64,000 nt of DNA, from the NCBI RefSeq assembly GCF_000725545.1, contig NZ_JNZP01000027.1, forward strand, positions 1 to 64,000. Direction: 5' to 3'. This stretch comes from Streptomyces exfoliatus. Its GTDB lineage: Bacteria > Actinomycetota > Actinomycetes > Streptomycetales > Streptomycetaceae. Within the stretch, counting starts at the first letter, position 1; each line of letters opens with the position of its first letter. The notes under the pieces were generated by a model. That model was not told where the DNA came from, searched no databases, and was given only the letters and a program-made list of their open reading frames with translations. A program made the translations under genes and the position numbers. Below, one piece after another: positions 56,971 through 64,000 of the stretch.

Positions 56971-57801
56971 GTGCGGGAGCACACCGGATCCACGGAGCTG
57001 CGCGGGGCACTGCTGCGGCTGCGCCGCGCCACCGGCCTCCCGGTCGTCTTCGGCGGACTGCTTCACGACGGGCGCGTGCTGCGGATCGGCGAGCTGAACG
57101 GGGCGGTGACCCCGGCCCTCCGTGGGCTCACGATCACGACGGGCTCGGGTCTCGGCGGGAAGTGCCTGGCCCTCGCACGGCCGTGCGCGGTGACGGACTA
57201 CCCCTCGGCGCGGCACATCACGCACGAGTACGACGGCCCGGTGTCCGCCGAGGGCTTGCGCTCGGTGATCGCGGTGCCGGTCGTCGTACGCCGGAAGGTA
57301 CGGGGCGTGCTGTACGGGGCGATGCGCGACGCCCTGCCGATCGGCGAGCGGGTCTTCGACGCGGCGGTGGCGGCGGCCCGGGACGTGGAGCAGGCGCTCG
57401 CGGTACGCGACGAGGTCGGCCGGCTGCTCGCGCCGCCGGCCTCGGGGCCGTCCTGGGAGGAGGTGCGGCGGGCGTACGGGGAGCTGCGCGAGCTGGCGCC
57501 CCGGGTCGCGGACCCGGAGCTGCGGGAGCGGCTGCTCGCGGTGTGCGGGCGCCTGGAGTCGGCCTCGGGCTCCGCCACGGCCACGGCCTCCGGCTCCGCG
57601 GCGGGGCCGGCCCTGACGCCGCGCGAGACGGACGTCCTGGCGGCGGTGGCCTCGGGGGCGACGAACGCGACGGCGGCGGCGCGTCTCGGCCTGCGGCCGG
57701 AGACGGTGAAGGGCTACCTGCGCTCGGCGATGCGGAAGCTGGGGGCGCACACGCGCATGGAGGCGGTGGTGGCGGCGCGGCGGGCCGGGGCGCTGCCGTG
57801 A
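56971..57801 (+). CDS. GAF-domain LuxR-type regulator
   Basis: The 276-residue protein has a GAF domain (about 15-140: TTGSGLGGKCLALARP, IAVPVVVRRKVRGVLYG) and a LuxR HTH at about 215-270 (NATAAARLGLRPETVKGYL). The GTG at 56971 has GGAGAGAG upstream. It is divergent from two acyl-CoA synthetase genes and likely regulates them in response to a small ligand. Confidence 0.9.
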   Translation: MREHTGSTELRGALLRLRRATGLPVVFGGLLHDGRVLRIGELNGAVTPALRGLTITTGSGLGGKCLALARPCAVTDYPSARHITHEYDGPVSAEGLRSVIAVPVVVRRKVRGVLYGAMRDALPIGERVFDAAVAAARDVEQALAVRDEVGRLLAPPASGPSWEEVRRAYGELRELAPRVADPELRERLLAVCGRLESASGSATATASGSAAGPALTPRETDVLAAVASGATNATAAARLGLRPETVKGYLRSAMRKLGAHTRMEAVVAARRAGALP

Positions 57802-57905
57802 CGCGCTCCTGCACTGGGTGCCAGCCCGGCCTCCGCCGGCGCCGTACAGCCCCCTTCGGTCGTCATCGCCGCGCCCGGTCAGGCGTCGTGGAGTCGGGGT
57901 TCGCC

Positions 57906-57935
57906 GTCACCGGTCAGGTTGGTCTGACTGGTGAC
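57906..57935. terminator. Hairpin between convergent genes
   Basis: GTCACCGGTCAG (57906-57917) pairs with CTGACTGGTGAC (57924-57935), one mismatch, 6-base loop, between the GAF-LuxR and SUKH genes. Confidence 0.65.
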
Positions 57936-57978
57936 CGTCCCCTGGACGAGCAGGGAGGAGGCCGTTCCCGGAACGACG

Positions 57979-58449
57979 TCAGACGAAGTGGTCCCGCGCT
58001 TCCTGCTGGGGGCCGCGCAGCAGACAGCTGATGGCCTCGTACGTGTCCGCTCCCAGGAAATAGGGGCCGGTGTGGTGCATCAGAAAGAATCGCCCGGTCT
58101 CGTCGATGAGGACGATGGCCCCGTCGAACGACTCGTACCCCACGGGAAAGAGCTTCTTGCCGACGTTCGCGGCGAGTTCGGCGACGTCCTCGCCGCTCTC
58201 GTCGTAGATCCAGTGCGGCGTGAATCCGACGGAGTCGGGCGGGGTTCCCGGAACCACCAGGCGCAGTCCGCCGAATTCCCTGACGAAGTCCTGGGCGGCC
58301 GGGAACGGTTCGACCGGATGACCCTCCTCCGCGAATCGGTCGGTCACGAAGCTCAGGAGCTCAGGCAGCTGCGAACCGATGTCACGCCCCCGGGACCAGC
58401 CCGCCTCGGTGAGAGCGGCCTCGACTTCCTCCACTGTCATTCTCGGCAC
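57979..58449 (-). CDS. SUKH-3 family immunity-type protein
   Basis: The 156-residue protein has the SUKH-3 pattern: DFVREFGGLRL, then GEDVAELAANVGKKLFPVG, IVLIDETGRFFLMHH and GPYFLGADTYEAI. SUKH proteins usually neutralise polymorphic toxins encoded next to them, but none is visible; upstream lies an AlkZ-like gene. Start is either ATG 58449 or the ATG at 58440. A short in-frame stretch of protein-like sequence upstream may be a toxin remnant. Confidence 0.85.
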   Translation of the reverse strand: MPRMTVEEVEAALTEAGWSRGRDIGSQLPELLSFVTDRFAEEGHPVEPFPAAQDFVREFGGLRLVVPGTPPDSVGFTPHWIYDESGEDVAELAANVGKKLFPVGYESFDGAIVLIDETGRFFLMHHTGPYFLGADTYEAISCLLRGPQQEARDHFV

Positions 58450-58538
58450 GGCGTGCTCTCAGCCCTTCCTCGGCGCCCTGCAGGCCCTTGTCGAAGCCGT
58501 CCATGAGGTGCTTACGGGCCAGGGGAACTGGCGATCCA

Positions 58539-59663
58539 TCAGGAGCGCGCCTCACCCTGGCGGATGTCGTACGGCGTGCCCGGAGGCGTCATGAGCCGGA
58601 GGGTCCGCTCGGCCTCGGCCGTGAGCGCGGCACGCCGGGCACGCGTCACGGGCGCGAAGGGTTCGACGGTGAGGGTGGTGCGGTCCTTCGCCTCGTCCAG
58701 GGACCAGGTCCCGGCGAGGAAGCCGTCGAGGAGGAAGACGCGGTGCGCCTGGTTGCCGCTCCAGGTGCGGGAGCGGTGCTCGGCGGGAACGACCCGGGTG
58801 CGGTCGGCGTGCGACAGGAGCAGGTTGTCGAACTCGGGCAGGAAGCGGGGCGGGGCCGGGGTGTCCTCGTCGGGCCGGGGCGCGTCGGGGAGGTCGAACA
58901 GCTCGGTGCCGCGCTCGTCCTGGAAGACGAGCAGCCGGGGCCGGAGCCGCTCGAAGGCATCACCGAGCCGGGTCATGCCGCACCAGGCCTGCATGTCCTT
59001 GACGGAGGCGGGCCCGAAGGCCGCGAGATAGCGCAGCACGGTCTCGTCGAGACCGGCGGCCCGGTCGGCGACCCCTTGGAACCAGGTGCCGGTCGTGGTG
59101 AGCGCGACCTGTCCGCCGCGCCCCCAGAGGCCGCGCGGGGTGACCTGCACCAGGGGAAGGAGGCAGCGGGCGGCGACGGAGAGGGACTGCGGGTCGGCGC
59201 CGGGCCACTCCTTCAGGAGCTCCTCGCGCAGTTCCTTGGGGGTACGGGGCCGCTCCTCGACGAGCGTGCGGGAGCGGGCCGCCAGCCGGTCGAGGTCGAC
59301 GCCGTCGAGCCCGCCGCGGGAGACGAAGGCGGCGAGCTCCCGGTCGACGGCCCCGGACTGGAAGAGCCCGCGCAGCGCGACGGCGTCCTCGGCGGTGTGG
59401 GTGTGGACGGTGGACCGCATGGTCACGATGCGGGCGACGGCCCGGGACTCCATCAGCGCGGACAGCCGCTCGGGCCGGAACCCGTCGAGGCGGGCGGCGA
59501 GTGCGTAGTACGGCGGCTTGGGGTTCTGCGCCTGGAGACCGAGGAGGTGACCGACGGCCTCCTCGGCACCCATCGGAGAGCGGCTCAGGAGCAGCTGGCG
59601 GGCGAGGGTGGCACGGTTGAGGGCGCGCGGGCCGAGCACGGGGCGGGTCGTCTTGAGGGCCAT
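58539..59663 (-). CDS. AlkZ-like DNA glycosylase (HTH_42 winged-helix family)
   Basis: The 374-residue protein belongs to the HTH_42 family: LNRATLARQLLLSR at the start, HLLGLQAQNPKPPYY, and three winged-helix domains, with the C-terminal VFLLDGFLAGTWSL. The Q-x-Q motif (Gln44-Ala-Gln46) matches the catalytic QΦQ motif of AlkZ, a glycosylase for alkylated or crosslinked DNA. Streptomycetes often have several paralogues; no antibiotic cluster is seen nearby. Confidence 0.82.
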   Translation of the reverse strand: MALKTTRPVLGPRALNRATLARQLLLSRSPMGAEEAVGHLLGLQAQNPKPPYYALAARLDGFRPERLSALMESRAVARIVTMRSTVHTHTAEDAVALRGLFQSGAVDRELAAFVSRGGLDGVDLDRLAARSRTLVEERPRTPKELREELLKEWPGADPQSLSVAARCLLPLVQVTPRGLWGRGGQVALTTTGTWFQGVADRAAGLDETVLRYLAAFGPASVKDMQAWCGMTRLGDAFERLRPRLLVFQDERGTELFDLPDAPRPDEDTPAPPRFLPEFDNLLLSHADRTRVVPAEHRSRTWSGNQAHRVFLLDGFLAGTWSLDEAKDRTTLTVEPFAPVTRARRAALTAEAERTLRLMTPPGTPYDIRQGEARS

Positions 59664-59795
59664 GGCGGCACGCTACTCGGGCTTGCGGACAGGGACGGTC
59701 CGCAAGGGGGCCGGGTGCGCCGTACCGCTCGAAGCTGCGGGGCGGGACGCCGCAGCGGACCGTGCCCGCCTATATCCTGCCCGGGAGACGACCGA

Positions 59796-59814
59796 GGATA
59801 TGTACGACATATCC
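59796..59814. promoter_or_regulatory. 19-bp perfect palindrome upstream of corA
   Basis: GGATATGT-ACG-ACATATCC is an exact palindrome 28 bp before the corA start, in an otherwise GC-rich stretch. A partial half TATATCC lies at 59771-59777. It is a likely operator, factor unknown. It may also overlap the promoter of corA. Confidence 0.6.
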
Positions 59815-59841
59815 CGCCAGGCGACCAGGAGGTGTCCGACG

Positions 59842-60957
59842 ATGTCCGACCGCCGTCCCCGCGCGGCATGGCGCCGCTCCCCGGCGGAACCGCCCGCGAC
59901 CGCCGCCTCCCCCTCCCCGGAGCCACCCACGGACCGGCCGAGCGTGATGCAGGCCGGCCTGTACCGAGACGGCCACCGGGTCTCCTCCCCCGCGACGCTC
60001 GCGGAGACGTTCCGCCAGCTGCGCGAACACCCGGACGGCATGGCCTGGATCGGCCTCCAGCGCCCGACCGAGCAGGAACTACACTCCCTGGCAGCCGAGT
60101 TCGACCTCCACGAGCTGGCCGTCGAGGACGCGATGGAGGCCCACCAGCGCCCCAAGCTGGAACGGTACGGCAGCACCCTCTTCGTCGTCCTGCGCGCCGC
60201 CCGCTACCTGGACGCCCAGGAGGAGGTGGAGTTCGGCGAACTCCACGTCTTCGTGGGCCCGGACTTCCTGATCACGGTCCGCCACGGCGCCGCCCCGGAC
60301 CTCTCCACGGTCCGCCGCCGCATGGAGAAGGACCCCGAACTCCTCGCCCTGGGACCGGAAGCGGTCCTGTACGCGATCCTCGACGCGGTCGTCGACGGCT
60401 ACGCACCGGTGGTGGCGGGCGTCCAGAACGACATCGACGAGATCGAGACGGAGGTCTTCGGCGGCGACCCGGCGGTCTCCCGCCGCATCTACGAACTCTC
60501 CCGCGAGATGGTCGAGTTCCAGCGCGCGACCCGCCCCCTGGTGGGCATGCTCCACGCCCTGATGGCCGGCTTCGCGAAGTACGGCACCGACGAGGAACTC
60601 CAGCGCTACCTGCGCGACGTAGCCGACCACGTCACCCACACCAGCGAACGCGTCGACGGCTTCCGCCAGGCCCTGACGGACATCCTCACGGTCAACGCGA
60701 CCCTGGTCACCCAGCAACAGAACGCGGAGATGCGGGCGCTGGCGGAGGCGGGCTTCGAACAGAACGAGGAGATCAAGAAGATCTCCTCGTGGGCGGCCAT
60801 TCTGTTCGCACCCACGCTGGTGGGAACGATCTACGGGATGAACTTCGACGCGATGCCGGAGCTGGACTGGGCCTTCGGCTACCCGTTCGCGATCCTGCTG
60901 ATGGCGGTGGTGTGCACCAGCCTGTACGTGGTCTTCAAGCGGCGGGACTGGCTGTAG
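59842..60957 (+). CDS. corA: CorA-family magnesium/cobalt transporter
   Basis: The 371-residue protein has a cytoplasmic N-terminal domain and two C-terminal membrane helices with the selectivity motif YGMNFDAMPEL (GMN at 332-334). It forms a pentameric divalent-cation channel. The ATG at 59842 has AGGAGGTG upstream; the N-terminal 35 residues are Pro/Ser-rich and not conserved. No operon partners. Confidence 0.93.
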   Translation: MSDRRPRAAWRRSPAEPPATAASPSPEPPTDRPSVMQAGLYRDGHRVSSPATLAETFRQLREHPDGMAWIGLQRPTEQELHSLAAEFDLHELAVEDAMEAHQRPKLERYGSTLFVVLRAARYLDAQEEVEFGELHVFVGPDFLITVRHGAAPDLSTVRRRMEKDPELLALGPEAVLYAILDAVVDGYAPVVAGVQNDIDEIETEVFGGDPAVSRRIYELSREMVEFQRATRPLVGMLHALMAGFAKYGTDEELQRYLRDVADHVTHTSERVDGFRQALTDILTVNATLVTQQQNAEMRALAEAGFEQNEEIKKISSWAAILFAPTLVGTIYGMNFDAMPELDWAFGYPFAILLMAVVCTSLYVVFKRRDWL

Positions 60958-61432
60958 GAACCGGTTCGCGGGTCGTGGTCGAGCGCCCGAAGTCCCGCCG
61001 GCACCGACGACCGCTACACGGGCGCGGCTCCGTGACCAGTCCACCGCAGGTGCGGCTCGGCATCGAAAACCCTCTCGGCGGCGGCCGCGTGGACCTGTCC
61101 GTCGACCGGGTTCATGGCATCTGTGTCGGTCGCATCGTCTAGATTCGTCTGCGGTTGGAATATGCCGGGTCGCGTGCGTCCGGCTACCGAAGGACGACGA
61201 CGTAGGGGTCAAGGTTGCGACACTGGGGTGGGGCCGGGCCGAAAGACGGCCGGGACACTGTCGAACGGACCGACTGTTGCACGCGCGGGCGTCCGGCGGG
61301 TGATCCTTCCCGCACCGCTCGTGCGTCCACATCGCACCCGGCCTGCCTTGATCCCACCGGGATCCCAGCCGCTCCGTGCGTGCCCAGGCCGCCCCGCCGC
61401 CTGGATGTCGTCGACATGAGGAGCGTTCAGCA
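60958..61432. other. 475-bp region upstream of the GHKL ATPase gene
   Basis: No credible gene. A 73-codon frame (61215-61436) ends in an overlap with the ATPase GTG start (GTGA) but its product looks like noncoding translation. GC is lower near 61110-61165 than in the genes around. A good GAGGAG lies at 61418-61423, ten bases before the ATPase start. Confidence 0.5.
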
Positions 61433-64000
61433 GTGACGATCACGCCACAGTCCTGGACGCCGGACGAAAGCCTCATGGGGGAGGTGGGGAATCAGTTCGA
61501 CAGAGCCCTCGCCACCTACCGAGCCAATGCGCACCTCGTCGACGAGCACGCCAATCACGAGGAGTCCATCCGGGTCGGCGGGTATGCCAATCGGACCCTC
61601 TTGGAGCTCGTCCAGAACGCCGCCGACGCGATGTCGGGGGCCGGTGACGACCGCAGTGAATTCGCGGGTCGGGTCGAGATCGTCCTGGACCCCGAGAACC
61701 AGACCCTCTACTGCGCCAATGCCGGTCGTCCCTTCTCCAAGAACGGGATCATCGCGATCACGCATGCGCACCTCAGCGGCAAGCGAGGGGACGAGATCGG
61801 ACGCTTCGGGCTGGGGTTCAAGTCCGTCCTGGCCGTGTCGGACGCACCGCAGGTGTTCAGCCGATCGGTGTCGTTCGAGTTCAACTCGCGCACGGCCCGG
61901 ACCGAGATCGGCCGGATCACGTCCACCGCGAGGCGCCATCCGATCCTCCGCACGCCCACCGTCGTCGACCCGCTCGCCGAGTTCGCGGAAGACCCGATCC
62001 TCGCCGAGCTCGCCGGCTGGGCCTCCACCGTGGTGAGGCTGCCGCGTGCGGCCAACCTCGCCCGGCTCCGTCGGGAGATCGAGTCGTTCGCCTCGGAGTT
62101 CCTGCTCTTCGTCGGCGCCGTGCGGCAGGTCAGGCTCCGGGTGCTTGGCGCGGACGGCTTCGAGACGAGCCACACGTCCCGTGACTTCGGCGGCGGCGTC
62201 TTCAAGATCGAGACCCCGGACGGCGGCGGCGACGAGTGGATCGTCGCGGACCGGATGCACGCGCCGTCCGCAGGGGCCCGTAAGGAGGTCGGGGAGGCCG
62301 TCTCACGAGCGGAGGTCAAGGTCACCGTCGCGATCCCGAAGCGGCACGCGAGGCAGCGCGTGGGACGGTTCTGGTCCTACTTCCCCCTCCAGGACCAGAC
62401 ATCGGCGTCCGCGCTCTTCAACGCCCCGTGGAGCGTGAACGACGACCGGACCACCCTGCTGAAGAACGACTACAACCGGGAGATCCTCGCAACGCTCTCG
62501 GACATGTTCGTCGACATGCTGCCGAAGGTGGTGCAGCCCGACGATCCGGCTGCCCACCTCGACTACATGCCCGCGCGAGGACGGGAACCGCTGTCGTTCG
62601 GCGACAAGCTGCTCTGCGCGCACGTGCCGGAGTACGCGGCGGGAGTCGCCCTGGTCCCCGACGCCACGGGGGCTCTGGTGAACGCCGGTGTACTGCGCCC
62701 TCTGGACTTCGCCCTCCCCGTCCATCCGGACATCCACCGCGCGTGGAGTATCTCCCCGCACACGGCCGACGATGTGCCGCATTGGCGCTGTTACACGTCG
62801 CCGCAACGCATCACCCGCCTGAGGCAGCTGTTCACGGCCGCGAGCCCGCACGGCGGCATCGACGCCACGGACAGGGACATGAAGCGGGCCCTGGAGGAGC
62901 TCCCGAAGCGCGGGTTCCTCTCCTGGCTGCGCGAGTGGGCCGACGGACCGGACCCGGTCTCCTCCGCCAACGCGTTCAAATTCGTGCTCGGGCACAAGCC
63001 CCAGTCCGACGTGGAGCGGGCCAAGGTCGTCCCGACCACCGACGGCATGCGATCGCTCTCGGACAGGAGCGTCGTCTTCCTGCACCAGGAGGAGGGCATC
63101 GAGATCGAGGGGGCGGTCTTCGTCTCCCCGTCCTTCCTGGCCCAGCCCGGTGTCGACGAAGGCCTCAGGAGAATGGGCTTCCGGGATCTGGACCCGCGCG
63201 CGATCCTCAACGCGCGCCTTGCCATGCTCTCGAGCTCCTCCGGCGACGACGATCTCTCCAAACTGTGGGACGCCGTGCTCGGGCTGTCTCCCCGCGAGGC
63301 GATCAAGGCGTTGGCCGGGCACGCGAGCACGGTCAAGGTACCCACTCGTGATGGGGGTTGGACCTGGCCCCGCACGGTCTTCGACCTTCCTGAACCGCTG
63401 GGTGAGGAACACGCGGCCAGGACGCTGGACCGCCGGCGCTGCCTGCCCGAGGTGGCGCACGAGCTGGGTGTGGTCCGCGCTCCCAGGAACCACTACTCCG
63501 CCGAGGACGAGCCGGCGTTCGCCCAGTACCGGGAGTGGGTCGTAGCGACGCTCAACGCAGCTCAGGGCCCCGGTGAACGGCCGATCGAGAACATCGATCT
63601 CATCCCCGGTGAGGGCCCTGGTCCGTTCTCCATGCTGCCCATCCTGCTCGACTCGAACGCGTCGCCGAAGCTGCGCGAGACCTGGACCGTCGGCCTGCTC
63701 GAGGCCGGCGACGTCGAGTGGACCTGCGAGGACCTGGACACCGGCCGTGTGCATTCCGTGCAGTCCCCGGTCCGCTGGGCGGTGGACCGGGCCGGCTTGC
63801 TCCATTCGACCCGCGGCTACCGCAGACCGGCCGACGTCGTCGCACCGTCCCTGGTCAAGTACGAGAAGCTGCTGCCGCTGTTCCGCGGACCGCGCCAGGT
63901 CGCCGAGGCACTGGGCCTGCCGGACGAGCTGGACACCGTACCCGCTCCCGTACTGAGGGAGGCCCTCGCAGCGAAGCTCTTCCCGCCGAACATCGACGAC
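61433..64000 (+). CDS. Sacsin-like GHKL ATPase, N-terminal part (runs off the window)
   Basis: A frame of 856 codons runs from the GTG at 61433 to the last base without a stop. The first 135 residues form an Hsp90/GHKL ATPase like the sacsin N-terminal domain: N-box ELVQNAADA (58-66, Asn62 for Mg), CANAGRPFS and GRFGLGFKS (123-131). The remainder is large, with no recognised nuclease so far. Such ATPases are often found in bacterial defence islands with helicases or nucleases, but the partners would lie outside. Confidence 0.85.
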   Translation, partial: MTITPQSWTPDESLMGEVGNQFDRALATYRANAHLVDEHANHEESIRVGGYANRTLLELVQNAADAMSGAGDDRSEFAGRVEIVLDPENQTLYCANAGRPFSKNGIIAITHAHLSGKRGDEIGRFGLGFKSVLAVSDAPQVFSRSVSFEFNSRTARTEIGRITSTARRHPILRTPTVVDPLAEFAEDPILAELAGWASTVVRLPRAANLARLRREIESFASEFLLFVGAVRQVRLRVLGADGFETSHTSRDFGGGVFKIETPDGGGDEWIVADRMHAPSAGARKEVGEAVSRAEVKVTVAIPKRHARQRVGRFWSYFPLQDQTSASALFNAPWSVNDDRTTLLKNDYNREILATLSDMFVDMLPKVVQPDDPAAHLDYMPARGREPLSFGDKLLCAHVPEYAAGVALVPDATGALVNAGVLRPLDFALPVHPDIHRAWSISPHTADDVPHWRCYTSPQRITRLRQLFTAASPHGGIDATDRDMKRALEELPKRGFLSWLREWADGPDPVSSANAFKFVLGHKPQSDVERAKVVPTTDGMRSLSDRSVVFLHQEEGIEIEGAVFVSPSFLAQPGVDEGLRRMGFRDLDPRAILNARLAMLSSSSGDDDLSKLWDAVLGLSPREAIKALAGHASTVKVPTRDGGWTWPRTVFDLPEPLGEEHAARTLDRRRCLPEVAHELGVVRAPRNHYSAEDEPAFAQYREWVVATLNAAQGPGERPIENIDLIPGEGPGPFSMLPILLDSNASPKLRETWTVGLLEAGDVEWTCEDLDTGRVHSVQSPVRWAVDRAGLLHSTRGYRRPADVVAPSLVKYEKLLPLFRGPRQVAEALGLPDELDTVPAPVLREALAAKLFPPNIDD

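Noticed and set aside
61215..61436. 73-codon frame ending in a GTGA overlap with the GHKL ATPase gene
   Set aside because: No clear ribosome site at its start, and the product is Pro/Arg/Thr-rich without recognisable structure; coupling may be chance.

Overview
The window looks like chromosomal DNA of a Streptomyces or very close actinomycete. It is very GC-rich, most genes use a strongly GC-ending third position, GTG starts and 4-bp ATGA/GTGA overlaps are common, and the gene families (ROK kinase with ABC operon, IclR-controlled allantoin genes, NarL-type two-component pairs, SUKH, AlkZ-like protein) are typical of that genus. Gene order from allantoicase to glyoxylate carboligase resembles the purine/ureide region I know from S. 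coelicolor; this is recall, not a search.

Layout: 1-79 is the end of an IS5-type transposase. 117-2210 is an efflux pump divergent from its MarR regulator. 2255-8915 holds a sugar ABC operon with a ROK kinase, a GntR regulator and a Gfo/Idh/MocA dehydrogenase. 8978-14749 is housekeeping/accessory: thioesterase, two-component system, small membrane proteins, EamA exporter, a DHFR-like reductase and an SDR. 14920-18518 holds allantoicase, allantoinase and the IclR regulator (AllR). 19192-23356 is an ABC exporter divergent from a second two-component system. 23554-26071 carries a MobA-like nucleotidyltransferase and malate synthase. 26335-32358 has a secreted SGNH hydrolase, unknown proteins, a Beta-family protein and a fibronectin-III lipoprotein.

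32444-49450 is the purine-to-glyoxylate core: racemase-like protein, two NCS2 purine permeases, 8-oxoguanine deaminase, uricase, HIU hydrolase, OHCU decarboxylase, an HTH regulator overlapping a thiamine-binding protein, hydroxypyruvate isomerase, tartronate semialdehyde reductase and catalase. A secreted HNH nuclease, an MFS transporter and an ArsR-like regulator follow, and then glyoxylate carboligase. Together they import purines, oxidise urate to allantoin (catalase removing the H2O2), open allantoin to ureidoglycolate and urea, and use glyoxylate through malate synthase or the glycerate branch. Xanthine dehydrogenase, ureidoglycolate lyase and glycerate kinase are not in the window.

Regulation is the most informative part. 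Four promoters (allB/allR, aceB, hyi, gcl) each carry two 15-bp palindromes exactly 21 bp apart, one close to TTCCR-N5-YGGAA and, at allB, hyi and gcl, one with a consistent YAGAA half; these are probable AllR operators. A second, unrelated 17-bp motif (TTCAAC-AAACT-GTTGAA) lies upstream of aceB, uraD, the catalase gene and allB, and overlaps the predicted -35 box in three of them.

49699-61432 is mixed accessory DNA: a zinc-ribbon/Mrr-like protein, a TIGR04222-like membrane protein, an acetyltransferase, an F420-type NADP oxidoreductase with HxlR regulator, two acyl-CoA synthetases with a GAF-LuxR regulator, a SUKH protein, an AlkZ-like glycosylase and CorA. From 61433 to the window edge runs an open frame for a large sacsin-like GHKL ATPase, possibly the first gene of a defence-type locus that continues outside the window.
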